DNA of 64,000 nt from Levilactobacillus tujiorum (GCF_012641185.1 NZ_JAAXLK010000001.1:62001-126000); one strand, 5' to 3'. Numbered from the stretch's first letter, positions 25,760 through 35,870 are shown. Program-made: numbers and translations. The notes: a model not told the origin generated them from the sequence alone.

Positions 25760-27823
25760 GTGAAGCATGTAAATGATAGTAAACGTCACTATAAGATGTA
25801 TAAGCAGGGGAAATTTTGGGCGTTTGCCGGGATTGTAAGCGCTACACTCGCCTTGGCTATGCCTATGACGGCCTGCGCGGATACCAGCGAGACTATTGAT
25901 CAGCCGCAGGTCGTACAAAAGGATACCGTCTCGAAGCAACCTGACGCTTCTGTTGCGGAAGAGAGTAGCGAAAATATGTCGTCAAATGATGAAGAGAAGA
26001 CGGATTCTGAGCCAGTCAATCCGGTTGCTAAGACGACGCAGAGTATTAATGATACAGATGAGAATACTCAATCCAGTCCTGTTACGGGTTCTGATAAGAT
26101 TCCTAATAAAGTTCCTGATAAGGTTGAAGAGGAGACGACGCCTCCTAAGCAATCTTACAGATCTTATGCACCGGCTGCTATGCCAGCTGTTAAGACGCCA
26201 GCACCGACACCGATTGTCAAAGCGGACCAATCGATTGATGAGTGGATGCCTAATAAGCAACTACAATGGATTGTCCTCTATAATTTGCAACGTGAATTCC
26301 CAGAGTTGAATTTGACGAGCGTTGATCAAATAACGCAGGATAATATTAAACAATTGAGTAAGTTGGAAGCAGTTGGTGGTAATCAAACGAACAAGTTAGA
26401 TACTTATATTGATGGTAAGACTGCATTTTCATTGGATGGCTTACAGTATGCCACTGGACTCAACACCATCAACTTGAAAACAACGTTTGGTTTGGGGTCC
26501 AGTAAGTATCGTGGTGATATTGTAGATATTTCTCCATTAGCCCATTTAACCAATGTGACTGACTTAGATTTACAGCATAATCGAATCCAAGATATCACGC
26601 CACTAGTCACCATGACAGGGCTAAAATCTGTTTATTTAAACTATAATAGCATTATGGACTTCTCACCGATTATTGGTCGTTCGTTTGCGGCAACGCCCGT
26701 AACATTTGGCGATTTTAATCAAGTGCTAGTCTTGCCGACGATTAAGATTGATCCAAACAATCCGACGGCCACCGTCAACGTTAAGGTTGTGACCAAAAAT
26801 GGAGAACATGATGCGCTTCAAATCCCTAACAAGGTCCTGTGTATCAATGAATCGAACTATAATGATGGGTTACCAGATATGTTCAACATTTATTATCAGG
26901 GCGGAACGCCAGTAGCCAATGCCGATGGTAGCCTGACGTACACCGACATCAAGGCTCAAGAACCTGGCGTAACCACATATCAAAATCTCAGAGTAGCGCC
27001 ATTGGCTGACAAATATTATTTGACGGCGAAGGTTCAATCTAAGGACAATTACAACTATTTCCAAATCATTCAACCGTATGAAATGGCGACCACGGCAGCT
27101 CCTGTTACTGTTCATTATGTTGATGACACAGGTGTTACGATTCATGACGACACCCAAGTGAATGGCCTAGTGGGTGATGCCTATGCGACGGTGCCGCTGG
27201 CGATTGATAGCTACAAGCTGAAGACCACGCCGGAGAATGCTAAGGGAATCTTATCCAAGACGCCAATTGACGTTACTTACGTTTATACAGCGGATGCTAA
27301 GCCGATTACACCAATTGATCCAGTGCCTGATGCAGTAGGGACTGTAACGGTCGTGAGCGTTGATAAGGACGGCAATGTCTTAGATCAATTTGTTAAATCC
27401 GGGAAGGTCGGCGACAGATACGATATTGCTGCACCGACGATCGATGGTTATCAAGCGGTTGGTGAGGTCAATGCTACAGGGAGCTTCACTACTAATGATC
27501 AAACGGTCACTTTTACTTATACGAAGGTCATTAACGATGGTGACGGCGCAACGGTTACCCCGGCCGATCCAACCACCCCTGAAAAATCCAGCGATAATAC
27601 TGGCGACAAAGTAGCGACCAAGCCAGCAGTTAAGCCGGCGGTATTGAAGACTAATGGTCAAGCTGCCAAGGCTACCAGGAATACACCAGCTAAACAGGTT
27701 GCCAAGTCAGATAATCAGGCCACAACCTTGCCGCAGACCGGCGATAAGTCTGTTTCGCCGGTGGTAGGACTGGCAGTGTTGCTTGGAAGTTTGGGTACGT
27801 TAGTATTTCGGAAGCGTAATTAA
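25760..27823 (+). CDS. LPxTG cell-wall protein with leucine-rich repeats and MucBP domains
   Basis: 687 residues. The N-terminus has the KxYKxGKxW-type signal (HYKMYKQGKFWAFAGIVSAT), cleaved near ACA-DT. A Ser/Glu/Lys-rich linker (about 40-140) leads to a leucine-rich internalin-like region (about 155-310: LTNVTDLDLQHNRIQDI, MTGLKSVYLNYNSIMDF). Two MucBP-type modules (about 445-515 and 525-595) precede a repetitive stalk and the sortase signal LPQTG with a hydrophobic helix and RKRN. It is predicted to bind host or mucus surfaces. GTG 25760 follows GTGAGGAG. Confidence 0.92.
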   Translation: MKHVNDSKRHYKMYKQGKFWAFAGIVSATLALAMPMTACADTSETIDQPQVVQKDTVSKQPDASVAEESSENMSSNDEEKTDSEPVNPVAKTTQSINDTDENTQSSPVTGSDKIPNKVPDKVEEETTPPKQSYRSYAPAAMPAVKTPAPTPIVKADQSIDEWMPNKQLQWIVLYNLQREFPELNLTSVDQITQDNIKQLSKLEAVGGNQTNKLDTYIDGKTAFSLDGLQYATGLNTINLKTTFGLGSSKYRGDIVDISPLAHLTNVTDLDLQHNRIQDITPLVTMTGLKSVYLNYNSIMDFSPIIGRSFAATPVTFGDFNQVLVLPTIKIDPNNPTATVNVKVVTKNGEHDALQIPNKVLCINESNYNDGLPDMFNIYYQGGTPVANADGSLTYTDIKAQEPGVTTYQNLRVAPLADKYYLTAKVQSKDNYNYFQIIQPYEMATTAAPVTVHYVDDTGVTIHDDTQVNGLVGDAYATVPLAIDSYKLKTTPENAKGILSKTPIDVTYVYTADAKPITPIDPVPDAVGTVTVVSVDKDGNVLDQFVKSGKVGDRYDIAAPTIDGYQAVGEVNATGSFTTNDQTVTFTYTKVINDGDGATVTPADPTTPEKSSDNTGDKVATKPAVKPAVLKTNGQAAKATRNTPAKQVAKSDNQATTLPQTGDKSVSPVVGLAVLLGSLGTLVFRKRN

Positions 27824-27834
27824 TGTGTTGAAAG

Positions 27835-27865
27835 GCTCAGTTCATTTTTGAATTGGGCTTTTTTT
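27835..27865 (+). terminator. Terminator after the LRR/MucBP gene
   Basis: GCTCAGTTCA / TGAATTGGGC hairpin followed by seven Ts. Confidence 0.8.
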
Positions 27866-27984
27866 GAGAAATTTCTAAGGCTAAAGACTTTAATCGAAGA
27901 AGAAAACGTCATAGTTATAGCGGCTGGTACGATATATCGGTATGGTCGGTAAATATTCCTGGGTGCTGATTTAGAATTGATAGA

Positions 27985-28000
27985 TGTTTCATGTGAAACA
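27985..28000. promoter_or_regulatory. parS-like palindrome, one mismatch
   Basis: TGTTTCATGTGAAACA, identical to the sites at 30167 and 63456 and one base from canonical parS. It is intergenic, between two terminators. Confidence 0.6.
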
Positions 28001-28069
28001 GCATTTCTATTAGACAAGTAAGCATCCAGTGGGAGTTCAGTAAAGATTCAGGAAATTAAAATTCTATTC

Positions 28070-28104
28070 AAAAAGCCCTCGCTAGCTAATCAGCTGAGCG
28101 AGGG
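28070..28104 (-). terminator. Terminator of the Old Yellow Enzyme gene
   Basis: CCCTCGCT / AGCGAGGG with an inner AGCT repeat; on the minus strand it is followed by TTTTT. Confidence 0.8.
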
Positions 28105-28163
28105 TTTAAAAACGATGAGATTGATAAGTCTAGTTCTTACTTTTCTACGAGTGCTCCATATAA

Positions 28164-29420
28164 TTACTTAGTTTCACTATTGTCTGGATATTTCATTTCA
28201 GTCCAGCCACCAAATCCTTGATGTAGGGGTTGGATGTTTTCAGCACCCGGTAGTGGAATTGCCGTATTCGAAGCCGAGAAGGTATCAATCATTCCTGGCG
28301 TCATATGGTTCTTCTTAGTCTGTTCAATGGATAATGAAGTGACGATTTGGTCTTCTTGATGATTTAAGATCTTTTCGGCAAACTGCGGATCAATAATATT
28401 TTCTCGGCCAACAGCGACTAAGTCAGCCAATGCTAAAGCTGATTCGGCCTTGTCTTTGCTATCAATCCCACCAACGATAATCTCTTTACTGCCGTTTAAG
28501 TATGGTTTGAAGAGGGTTGCGAATGGCTTATCAGAGTCTCTAAACTTCTTGTCGGCCTCGCCATCAGTATCCAGTAATAAATTATCACCAGGCTTTGCAT
28601 CGAAGTTCAACATTGACAGGTGAATGTAGTCTAAATCGAATTGCTTAGTGATTTCATTGATTAACTGAGTGGATTCATGCCAAGTATAACCGACGTTTTT
28701 GCCATGGATTTCTTCTGGTGAAATGCGGTAGCCAACAATGAAATCCTTGGGCGCATACTTTTTGACGGTTTCCATGACGGTTTTAACCACCGCTAATGGG
28801 AAATTCATGCGTTTCTCAGCCGAGCCGCCCCAGTGATCAGTACGCTGGTTTGAGTAAGCGGATACAAATTGCTGAATAAGGTAATGATTGGCACCATGGA
28901 TTTCGACACCATCGAATCCGGCGTCAATGGCCCGTTTAGCGGCTTGGCCAAAGCCGGCAATTATTTCTTTAATTTGGTCATCTGATAGTGAATGAACCTT
29001 GTAATCAAGAAATGGAAAATCGCTGCCGTCTTCTAAGCCGGTTGGTGCGTAAACTTTTTCCCCTTGCATGGCACGATAGTTGGCTTCCCGGCCTGTATGG
29101 GCAATTTGCATAATGGCTTTGCTACCGGAATACTTCATTGCCTGAGCCAGCTTCTTCAGTTGTGGCAGAAACTTGTCGTCATAGGCGGCTAATTGTTCTC
29201 GGCCGCGTTTCCAAGTCATCGCCGGTCCACCAGTTTCTGTGACATACATGTACTCAGTCATGACCAGACCGCCAGATTTAGCACGAGCATGATAATAATC
29301 AAGAGTGTCTGGAGTAATATAACCGTCTTCACCACTGTTGGTCAGCATCGGTGGGAGGACGAATCGGTTATCAACAGTTGCGCCATGACGAAATGTTAGC
29401 GGATCATTTAAGCTACTCAT
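28164..29420 (-). CDS. NADH:flavin oxidoreductase (Old Yellow Enzyme family)
   Basis: A 418-residue TIM-barrel flavoprotein. The N-terminus (FRHGATVDNRFVLPPMLTNS) is the FMN-binding entry strand, MQIAHTGREA carries the catalytic-site His/Gly region, GVEIHGANHYLIQQFVSAYSNQRTDHWGGS is the family signature, and VAVGRENIIDPQFAEK binds the phosphate. Such enzymes reduce enones or other electrophiles with NAD(P)H. ATG 29420 has AAAGGAG upstream. The HxlR gene lies directly upstream in the same direction, and a palindrome between them is a likely operator. Confidence 0.93.
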   Translation of the reverse strand: MSSLNDPLTFRHGATVDNRFVLPPMLTNSGEDGYITPDTLDYYHARAKSGGLVMTEYMYVTETGGPAMTWKRGREQLAAYDDKFLPQLKKLAQAMKYSGSKAIMQIAHTGREANYRAMQGEKVYAPTGLEDGSDFPFLDYKVHSLSDDQIKEIIAGFGQAAKRAIDAGFDGVEIHGANHYLIQQFVSAYSNQRTDHWGGSAEKRMNFPLAVVKTVMETVKKYAPKDFIVGYRISPEEIHGKNVGYTWHESTQLINEITKQFDLDYIHLSMLNFDAKPGDNLLLDTDGEADKKFRDSDKPFATLFKPYLNGSKEIIVGGIDSKDKAESALALADLVAVGRENIIDPQFAEKILNHQEDQIVTSLSIEQTKKNHMTPGMIDTFSASNTAIPLPGAENIQPLHQGFGGWTEMKYPDNSETK

Positions 29421-29509
29421 AGTTGAAAACTCCTTTTTGTTTATTACTTCACACATTAAGTATAACCCGGCACCTCACTTACGAATAGTAGGCACTTCTT
29501 TGTAAGCTG

Positions 29510-29525
29510 CTTACTTAGAAGTAAG
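29510..29525. promoter_or_regulatory. Likely HxlR operator
   Basis: CTTACTTAGAAGTAAG is a 7+7 bp palindrome in the 152-bp gap between hxlR and the flavin oxidoreductase gene, with degenerate half-site copies (CTTACGAATAGTA, TTTGTAAGC) around it. Confidence 0.6.
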
Positions 29526-29572
29526 TAATACGGCACAGGTAGGGTAAGGCATTTTACGGCGAGGGAGGATTC

Positions 29573-29977
29573 CTAATCAGCCAAGTTTTCTTGTAAATCC
29601 AGGTCGACTAATCCCAACATGGCTTTGGAACTATATTTGAAATGGACAGAATCATCCTGCATAGATTCTGCAAATTGGGTCATCTGAATTAATAGGACTT
29701 TTAAAGCTCTGCCTTCGTCGGTTAATGAATAAATAACTTTCATCGGCATGACGTTATAACTGGTTCGCTTAACGATCTTGTGATCAATTAGTTGATGAAG
29801 TTGTTCACTCAAGACTTTTTCGGCCGGAGCCACGCCGTAAAGACGCATAAAGTACTGACGAAGCTCACCAAATCGTTTATCGCCCAAACCGAGCGAGCAA
29901 ATAATGGACGGTTTCCATTTGCCATCGACTAAATCGATAATATAATTACATCCTAAAAAATAATTTTTCGTCTGCAT
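29573..29977 (-). CDS. HxlR-family winged-helix regulator
   Basis: 134 residues with the HxlR/YodB signature: an N-terminal Cys (NYFLGCNYIIDLVDGKWKPS), the winged helix with LSEQLHQLIDHKIVKRTSYN and KVIYSLTDEGRAL, and a C-terminal dimerisation helix. The conserved Cys at residue 10 is the redox or electrophile sensor in YodB-type repressors. With the adjacent oxidoreductase this suggests an electrophile or quinone response. ATG 29977 has AAAAGGAG 10 nt upstream. Confidence 0.92.
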   Translation of the reverse strand: MQTKNYFLGCNYIIDLVDGKWKPSIICSLGLGDKRFGELRQYFMRLYGVAPAEKVLSEQLHQLIDHKIVKRTSYNVMPMKVIYSLTDEGRALKVLLIQMTQFAESMQDDSVHFKYSSKAMLGLVDLDLQENLAD

Positions 29978-30306
29978 TTCAAATGCACTCCTTTTGGTTG
30001 AATACCTTAAAGATAAATTGCAAATTCAAAATAAATAGATGGTGAGTTGAACCTAATTGATAATGAATTCTTATCGCCAACTGGGTTCAAGTTAGACTGA
30101 ACACCATTATCACGAAGTAATTTTAGTATGACGAATTGTTAATTGAAGTGCAACAGTCGCCAGCAATGTTTCATGTGAAACATTGCCATCATTTAAGTGC
30201 CTCCAGAGAGAGTAAGTCATGATGAAATCAATAATCCGTTAAAATACTCATGGCACCAGCTCTCACAAAGCACGCCTAACTGTTGGAGTGGAGATCAGAT
30301 AGAAAT
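29978..30306. other. Intergenic region with a parS-like site
   Basis: 329 bp between hxlR and the terminator of the next minus-strand gene. Apart from the parS-like palindrome at 30167-30182 I see no gene; short frames lack ribosome binding sites. Confidence 0.5.
30167..30182. promoter_or_regulatory. parS-like palindrome, one mismatch, extended dyad
   Basis: TGTTTCATGTGAAACA; the dyad extends to CAA..TTG (30164-30185), giving 22 bp of near-perfect symmetry. Confidence 0.6.
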
Positions 30307-30336
30307 GAAAAAGCCACCCAATGTTTCGGGTAGCTC
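30307..30336 (-). terminator. Terminator of the secreted-protein gene 30415-31203
   Basis: On the minus strand GCTACCC / GGGTGGC with an 8-nt loop is followed by TTTTTC. Confidence 0.7.
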
Positions 30337-30414
30337 TCTTTCAAAGGTTGTCTATTCGAAATGCTTAAGTATTCCAAATTCTTCCTTAATGTCAGAAGCG
30401 GTAAGTATCGTCAC

Positions 30415-31203
30415 CTACCTATTCCCCCGTACCAAGAAAATCGCCGCATCCCCCTGATTGACGCCTTCGCCATAGCCGTCGTCGGTCTGGGCGCGTACAC
30501 CAATATGCCAGCCACGGTATTGATTGCGTTTAGTCGCGGGATAGCCTGCCTTGGTCAATAGGTTAGCGTAATTCTCAGTATCCATCACGTTAGAGGCGTT
30601 GTATAAGCGAATGTAGACTTGCCCTGGCTTAACAGTGGGGGATTTCTCACCATCGCTGGTGTAAACTACGCTACCAGCTTGGGCGTTCAAAGCCTTATCC
30701 TCGATCGTTCCAGGGAACAGACTGAGAATTTCTTGGTCCAGCAATCGTTCATTAGCAATGGGCGCAAGTTCCCCGGGATCATTCGGATCGGTCTTCGCGG
30801 TCACGGCTAACTTGTCTACTACTGGCATTTGGGCTTTTACGGGTTTCAAATATCCCCGCCAGATCCAGCCCTGCAACTTTCCGTCGGTGCTCTTGACGTG
30901 ATAATAGATTGTCGAGTGCCCCTGATGCTTCTTGTACATTTTCTCGTGAGCATCAGTGTACCAGGTCACCTTGGCCGTGGCCTGATTGTAGCTGTAACGA
31001 ATGGCTAAATGTCTAGAATACCGCGCACCCGCAGTGGCCCGATAGGCATGTTGCTTCATACTTTTTCGCCAAACTAACCGCACATTTTTAGATCGCGCAG
31101 CCGAGTACTGGCTACTAGCCGCTGCGGACAGGCTCCCCGTACCTAATAGTCCGATACCCGCGCCTAAGATGACCAGTCCCTGAATCAATCTAACCTTTTT
31201 CAT
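30415..31203 (-). CDS. Secreted protein with YSA..GYLKP module, paralogue of 23938-24798
   Basis: 262 residues from ATG 31203, which has GGGAGGA 7 nt upstream; a longer frame is unlikely. The signal peptide (MKKVRLIQGLVILGAGIGLL, cleavage near SAAA-SS) is followed by the same 90-residue module as the gene at 23938 (VRLVWRKSMKQH, RYSRHLAIRYSYN, TWYTDAHEK, GWIWRGYLKP). Its C-terminal part differs (LFPGTIEDKALN, YKGWHIGV-like RGWHIGVRAQ, DAAIFLVRG). It is probably a surface or exoprotein adhesion family; the function is unknown. Confidence 0.82.
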   Translation of the reverse strand: MKKVRLIQGLVILGAGIGLLGTGSLSAAASSQYSAARSKNVRLVWRKSMKQHAYRATAGARYSRHLAIRYSYNQATAKVTWYTDAHEKMYKKHQGHSTIYYHVKSTDGKLQGWIWRGYLKPVKAQMPVVDKLAVTAKTDPNDPGELAPIANERLLDQEILSLFPGTIEDKALNAQAGSVVYTSDGEKSPTVKPGQVYIRLYNASNVMDTENYANLLTKAGYPATKRNQYRGWHIGVRAQTDDGYGEGVNQGDAAIFLVRGNR

Positions 31204-31526
31204 CTCTGATTCCTCCCATCTCTTTACAGAATAGCACGCCCCGTTAACGCTGACTAGATCCGTACGCGACTTGCTCCCCGTTAAAAAGGTTCTTCGAATA
31301 GGGTGTGGACGATCAATCTTCACGTTATCACTATAGTAAAAAGGCCGCCCCGCAACCATAAAACAATTTACTTGGCGCAACAATCCATTCACTGTGTAAC
31401 ACACTAATAAGATTAATAATATTACAAAATACATATGATGTTCATAATTTTTTCAAATTTCACTGCTATTCTGAGCTAGAAATTTAAAAACAGCGCGCAA
31501 CCCGCTTCGATATGGAGGTATTCCCC

Positions 31527-34397
31527 ATGAAAAACTGGCTACGAATTTTCTTATTACTAGGCTGTCTCATTGGCTTGACGCCTTTGTTGCACATCAATGC
31601 TCAAAAGCGAGCAAGTGTCATTGAAACAGCGATCCTCCAAGATCGAGGTGGTCAAGCGGTTCAAACGCTCGCCAGCCATCAGCCGGGGGATCTACAACTG
31701 GCACTGATGGTGGCGCTACCCACGGGCGAGACGGCGATTACGCTGAAGGATCAAACGCACGCCGATTTGGTTCCTGGCAAAGTCACCGATTTGAAGCCGG
31801 CCCAAGCCGTGACTGCCGAAGTTGATCGGGACCGGCATTTGATTTTCAAGAATGACCAAGATCAACCGCTGACGGTGAACGTGGTGGTTCCCCTAAAAGT
31901 CACCGATCCTCTCCTCATCGCTAAACTACAACTTGAACTCCAGGTGGTGGACACGGCCGAAACGTTCAAGCTTCCCAAGGTGACGGTAACGGCTGAAGAT
32001 GCAACGGAAGAATCTGCGACGACTGGCAGTCAGCATAACAATAGCAGCAGTTCCAATCCGTCACAGTCATCGTCACAAGTTAGCTCACAAACGACCGTGA
32101 GTCAACGGTCGCAATCAACGCAGCAGCGGTCACGGTCAACGCGATCGCAACAGGCCACGGCGTCTCGTCAGTCAGCAACCTCAGCGACTGACGATGAAGC
32201 GGAGGCCCAGGCGACCCCGCAGACTAAGATCAGCCGGGTCGCACCCGCCGCTAATCCTAGTGACAATCTGACGGGTAAGCCGATCAATATTCACCGCGGC
32301 CAGATCCAGATCGGTAGCTGGTCTTCAGAACTGGCGCTAGGCGGCACGCTCTTAGAAGGTGATAACCCCAAGGCCGAACAGGTCGGACCTAAGCAAGCCC
32401 ACGCGGATGGCAACACCTACTGGAACAACTCCTACGGGGACCAGTACTACTACTCCTACCAACAGGATAAAGCGGCTAAAGCCTATGCCGTAGTGTTCAG
32501 AGAAAAGTCAGCCAAGACGGACACCATCGAAATTTTCTACCGTAACGTGGGGGCTTACACCACCTCCACTACGCTAGAGAAGCCAGATCAACAGATGGGG
32601 GCGCTCGTGACGATTTCTAATATTGTTTACAACTCGGGCACGCCGGCTGGGGACGACCGCTACATTGATTTCTCCAACAACTTCTACTCCGGCATCGTTT
32701 ACAACGGGATCGAGAGCTTCGACATCGACATCACGTTTACGACGGCGGATGGCACGCAAGCCTTGAACTTCCTGGCGCCAACTGACGGTAAGGAACACAG
32801 CTCATACTTCACCTTTGGCTCACTTAATGGTAACGAGCCGGGCGAACACGAATGGGCGGGGACACGATCAGGTCTGCCTGGAAAACGATCCGTTGAGTCG
32901 CTGGTCCAAGACCACAACAACGGTTGGTACGAAGGCATTGGCGTCGGTGTTTGGGAGGCCGGTCAGCCCTACACGGGTGATAATCAGTGGGGAGACTTCC
33001 TAGGCTCCACCAACTATGAACGGGGTGCGGTTTCCTTCCCACTGGAGGGAACGACTCATAAATTCATGTTGAAGAGTGAGTCTGGCTTTACTTGGCAGTC
33101 GTTTTCCAGCGGCTACGTGGTACCACTAGAGCCCGAAGCACCACAGAAGACGGTCCATCGTACCGCTGACTTCGGGGTGGCGCACAATAACCTCGATAAA
33201 GTGACGATCGACCGTGATCGTGAAAATATGAGCAGCTTCTATTACACCATTTACCAACCGACGTACAGTATTCCAGACGAGTCAATCGCCAAGCCGGACA
33301 AGATTATCCTGACCGATCAACTCCCCACGGGGATGACGGTCAAGGCAGCCGACATTCAGCTCCGCAACACGGACGGTCAGCCGATCTCGGTTGAGGATCG
33401 GGGCCAGGTGACGATTACGCCGGACGGCCACGTGACTTATGAGCTGTCCAACAAGGAAATCGAGACGTTAACGTTTGACGGCAATCCCTTTGCCTTTCAA
33501 ATGAAGGTAACGTTTGACGACCAATTCATCGGCATCTTTAAGAATCAAGCCACGGTGACCTTTGATTCGGGAGAAAACTATACCTGGAAAAAGGATACGA
33601 ATGAAGTGGTCACCCACTTCGTCCGTGACCCGATGGCGTTGACGCTGAAGAAACTGGGCGATCTGCCGTGGGATGCCGCGGCCAACGTCCCCCTGAATAA
33701 TGTGGCCTTTACCTTCAAGGGGGCAGATGGGCTGGCATTCACGCGGACGACGGATCAGCAGGGCGAACTCATCCTGAGTGATCTCGATCGGAGCCAGACC
33801 TACACAGTTACCGAAGCAATTCCGGCCGGTTATGCCGCACGCGATAGCTTTACGTTAGCGTACAACGCGGCGGACAAACGCTGGGAAATCGCCGGTAACG
33901 CGGACCAGGTCAACCTGACCAACGATGCGAGCAGCCAGGTGATCACAGTAACCAACCAGCTTAAACGCGGGGACTACCGCTTCCAGAAGATTGATGGGAC
34001 GACCCATAAGAACCTGGCTGGCGCTGAGTTCATCATTCGAAATGCGGATGGGCAGTATCTGACGTTTGACGGCAACGGCCAACTGACGGGGGCGGTGGAT
34101 CAGCGAGAGCAGGCGACGCAGCTCACGGGCGACACGGCTGGGGCCTTCAAGGTCACCGGATTACCCCACGGCAACTATCAGTTGATTGAGACCAAGGCGC
34201 CAGACGGCTACACGCTCGGCGCCACGCATGACTTTACCATTTCCGACCAAGCACAAACGACCCCCGACCAGATTAAAAACGACCCGTACAGTCTACCCGT
34301 TACCGGTGGACAGGGCATCATCTGGTTCATTGTTGTAGGGCTCATACTCACCCTATCGTCACTCGCCATTTGGCGCACTCACCCTAGAGGAGGATAA
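31527..34397 (+). CDS. Pilus adhesin subunit with SpaA/Cna-B domains (LPVTG)
   Basis: About 956 residues from ATG 31527 (ATGGAGGTA upstream). A signal helix (WLRIFLLLGCLIGLTPLL) is followed by a beta region, a Ser/Gln-rich linker (about 170-235) and a large adhesive head (about 250-560) rich in Tyr, Trp and Asn. A DUF11- or thioester-like beta domain follows. Two prealbumin-like SpaA repeats come last (MALTLKKLGDLP..TYTVTEAIPAGY; YRFQKIDGTTHKNLAGAEF..YQLIETKAPDGY), then LPVTG with a membrane helix and a short basic tail. It is probably the pilus tip; it is first in the operon and followed by the backbone subunit 4 bp later. Confidence 0.85.
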   Translation: MKNWLRIFLLLGCLIGLTPLLHINAQKRASVIETAILQDRGGQAVQTLASHQPGDLQLALMVALPTGETAITLKDQTHADLVPGKVTDLKPAQAVTAEVDRDRHLIFKNDQDQPLTVNVVVPLKVTDPLLIAKLQLELQVVDTAETFKLPKVTVTAEDATEESATTGSQHNNSSSSNPSQSSSQVSSQTTVSQRSQSTQQRSRSTRSQQATASRQSATSATDDEAEAQATPQTKISRVAPAANPSDNLTGKPINIHRGQIQIGSWSSELALGGTLLEGDNPKAEQVGPKQAHADGNTYWNNSYGDQYYYSYQQDKAAKAYAVVFREKSAKTDTIEIFYRNVGAYTTSTTLEKPDQQMGALVTISNIVYNSGTPAGDDRYIDFSNNFYSGIVYNGIESFDIDITFTTADGTQALNFLAPTDGKEHSSYFTFGSLNGNEPGEHEWAGTRSGLPGKRSVESLVQDHNNGWYEGIGVGVWEAGQPYTGDNQWGDFLGSTNYERGAVSFPLEGTTHKFMLKSESGFTWQSFSSGYVVPLEPEAPQKTVHRTADFGVAHNNLDKVTIDRDRENMSSFYYTIYQPTYSIPDESIAKPDKIILTDQLPTGMTVKAADIQLRNTDGQPISVEDRGQVTITPDGHVTYELSNKEIETLTFDGNPFAFQMKVTFDDQFIGIFKNQATVTFDSGENYTWKKDTNEVVTHFVRDPMALTLKKLGDLPWDAAANVPLNNVAFTFKGADGLAFTRTTDQQGELILSDLDRSQTYTVTEAIPAGYAARDSFTLAYNAADKRWEIAGNADQVNLTNDASSQVITVTNQLKRGDYRFQKIDGTTHKNLAGAEFIIRNADGQYLTFDGNGQLTGAVDQREQATQLTGDTAGAFKVTGLPHGNYQLIETKAPDGYTLGATHDFTISDQAQTTPDQIKNDPYSLPVTGGQGIIWFIVVGLILTLSSLAIWRTHPRGG

Positions 34398-34401
34398 CCC
34401 C

Positions 34402-35847
34402 ATGAAATTCACAAATTTACGTCAATTCGCCGTTGCGGCCTTTGCCATCTGTGGTCTTGCCTTAGGCGGCCACGCCACCGCCCAAGCTGCTAGTGCTGCA
34501 CCGGATACCGTTACCATGAAACTGCACAAGATGGAAAATAAATCAGATAAGACGATTCAAAACACGGGGGATGAAGTCACGCTCCCCGAGGGCATTACCC
34601 CATATGACGCCAGCAAATATGGTGACGTCACGTACAGTATTTACGATGTGACGGCCGTGTTGAAAGACCGGGGTGTGGTCAGCGGGCAGACGGATGCCCA
34701 GACGTTTAAGGAAAAACGGGACCAGCTGATTGCGGAGATGCTGGATGGTCAGACGGACCCAGCAAAAGTCCTGGACGCCCAAACAGCTTTTGTGAACAAG
34801 TACAATTTGAAAGACGTAGCGAGCCAGACGCTGACGGACAACAGTGGTCTGTTAACTTTCCCGGACCTGTCGAACCGCGGCTTCTACCTGATCATGGAAA
34901 CACAGGCCCCCGCAGACTACCTAACGGCGTTGTCAGCGCCTATGATCATTGGCTTACCCTTGGGCGATAAGGCAACCATTCACCTGTACCCGAAGAACGT
35001 GATTGCCGGAAACATTGATCCCGAGATTCATAAGGTGGGGGTTGATCCTACGGCGCCGACTAGCGAGGACTACGTGGCCTTAGGTGGCGTCGAGTTTGAA
35101 CTACGCCGGGCAGATGGAACTGGCAAGGTGGTCGAGTTGACGACTGACGATCAGGGAGACATTGCATTCGGTAATCTGGATGTTAAAACGGAATACGTGT
35201 TGACGGAATCCTCAATTGCTAAACACCCGTGGTATAACCAAGACGACGTGACTAGTGGCAAGATCGAGCTGAGATTTACGGTGGATAAGGAAGGCAACGT
35301 GACGCCGACGAGCATGAAGCCGGATAGCTCTTACTTTAAGATTAACGGCACGCGGATTGGGATTCTGAATCACTTGATTCTCGGTGGTGCTGAATTTAAA
35401 AAGGTCGATGGACAGGATCCAACCAAGGGCTTAGCCGGCGCGAAATTTAAAGTTCAAAAGGTTGATTCGAAAGGTGATCGTTACTGGGCAGTCTTTGATG
35501 GTCGGACGTTTGTTAAATGGGTGGCCAGCGAAGAAGTGGCCACGGAATTAGTGTCGAAAGCGGATGGAACCTTTGATTTCACGGGCGTTCCTTACGTGTA
35601 TGACCGGCGGGATGGCAAGGTGACGTACAACCTGATCGAAACGCAGGCGCCAGCTGGTTACGCGTTATTAAAGGAAGCGACGGCCTTTGAAATTAATTCA
35701 GCAACGAAGCTCGTGACGATTAAAAACGAGCGGTATGCCTTACCGATTACCGGGGGCATGGGCATCTGGCTGTTCCTCATCGTGGGTCTGCTTCTGATGG
35801 GCGGCGCAGGTTACCTGTACTACCGGCAGCGGCGACAAAACAGCTAG
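34402..35847 (+). CDS. Major pilin (backbone) subunit (LPITG)
   Basis: 481 residues with a signal peptide ending near AQAA-SA. The N-terminal pilin domain contains the YPKN pilin motif (IHLYPKNVIAGN), whose Lys is joined by the class C sortase to the next subunit. Two Cna-B-type domains follow (FELRRADGTGKVVELTTDDQ; FKKVDGQDPTKGLAGAKFKV), with an E-box YNLIETQAPAGYALL. The sorting signal is LPITG, then a helix and RQRRQ. AGAGGAGG precedes the ATG. It lies between the tip subunit and the sortases. Confidence 0.92.
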   Translation: MKFTNLRQFAVAAFAICGLALGGHATAQAASAAPDTVTMKLHKMENKSDKTIQNTGDEVTLPEGITPYDASKYGDVTYSIYDVTAVLKDRGVVSGQTDAQTFKEKRDQLIAEMLDGQTDPAKVLDAQTAFVNKYNLKDVASQTLTDNSGLLTFPDLSNRGFYLIMETQAPADYLTALSAPMIIGLPLGDKATIHLYPKNVIAGNIDPEIHKVGVDPTAPTSEDYVALGGVEFELRRADGTGKVVELTTDDQGDIAFGNLDVKTEYVLTESSIAKHPWYNQDDVTSGKIELRFTVDKEGNVTPTSMKPDSSYFKINGTRIGILNHLILGGAEFKKVDGQDPTKGLAGAKFKVQKVDSKGDRYWAVFDGRTFVKWVASEEVATELVSKADGTFDFTGVPYVYDRRDGKVTYNLIETQAPAGYALLKEATAFEINSATKLVTIKNERYALPITGGMGIWLFLIVGLLLMGGAGYLYYRQRRQNS

Positions 35848-35870
35848 CTTAACGAAGGGAGGACCGCCAC

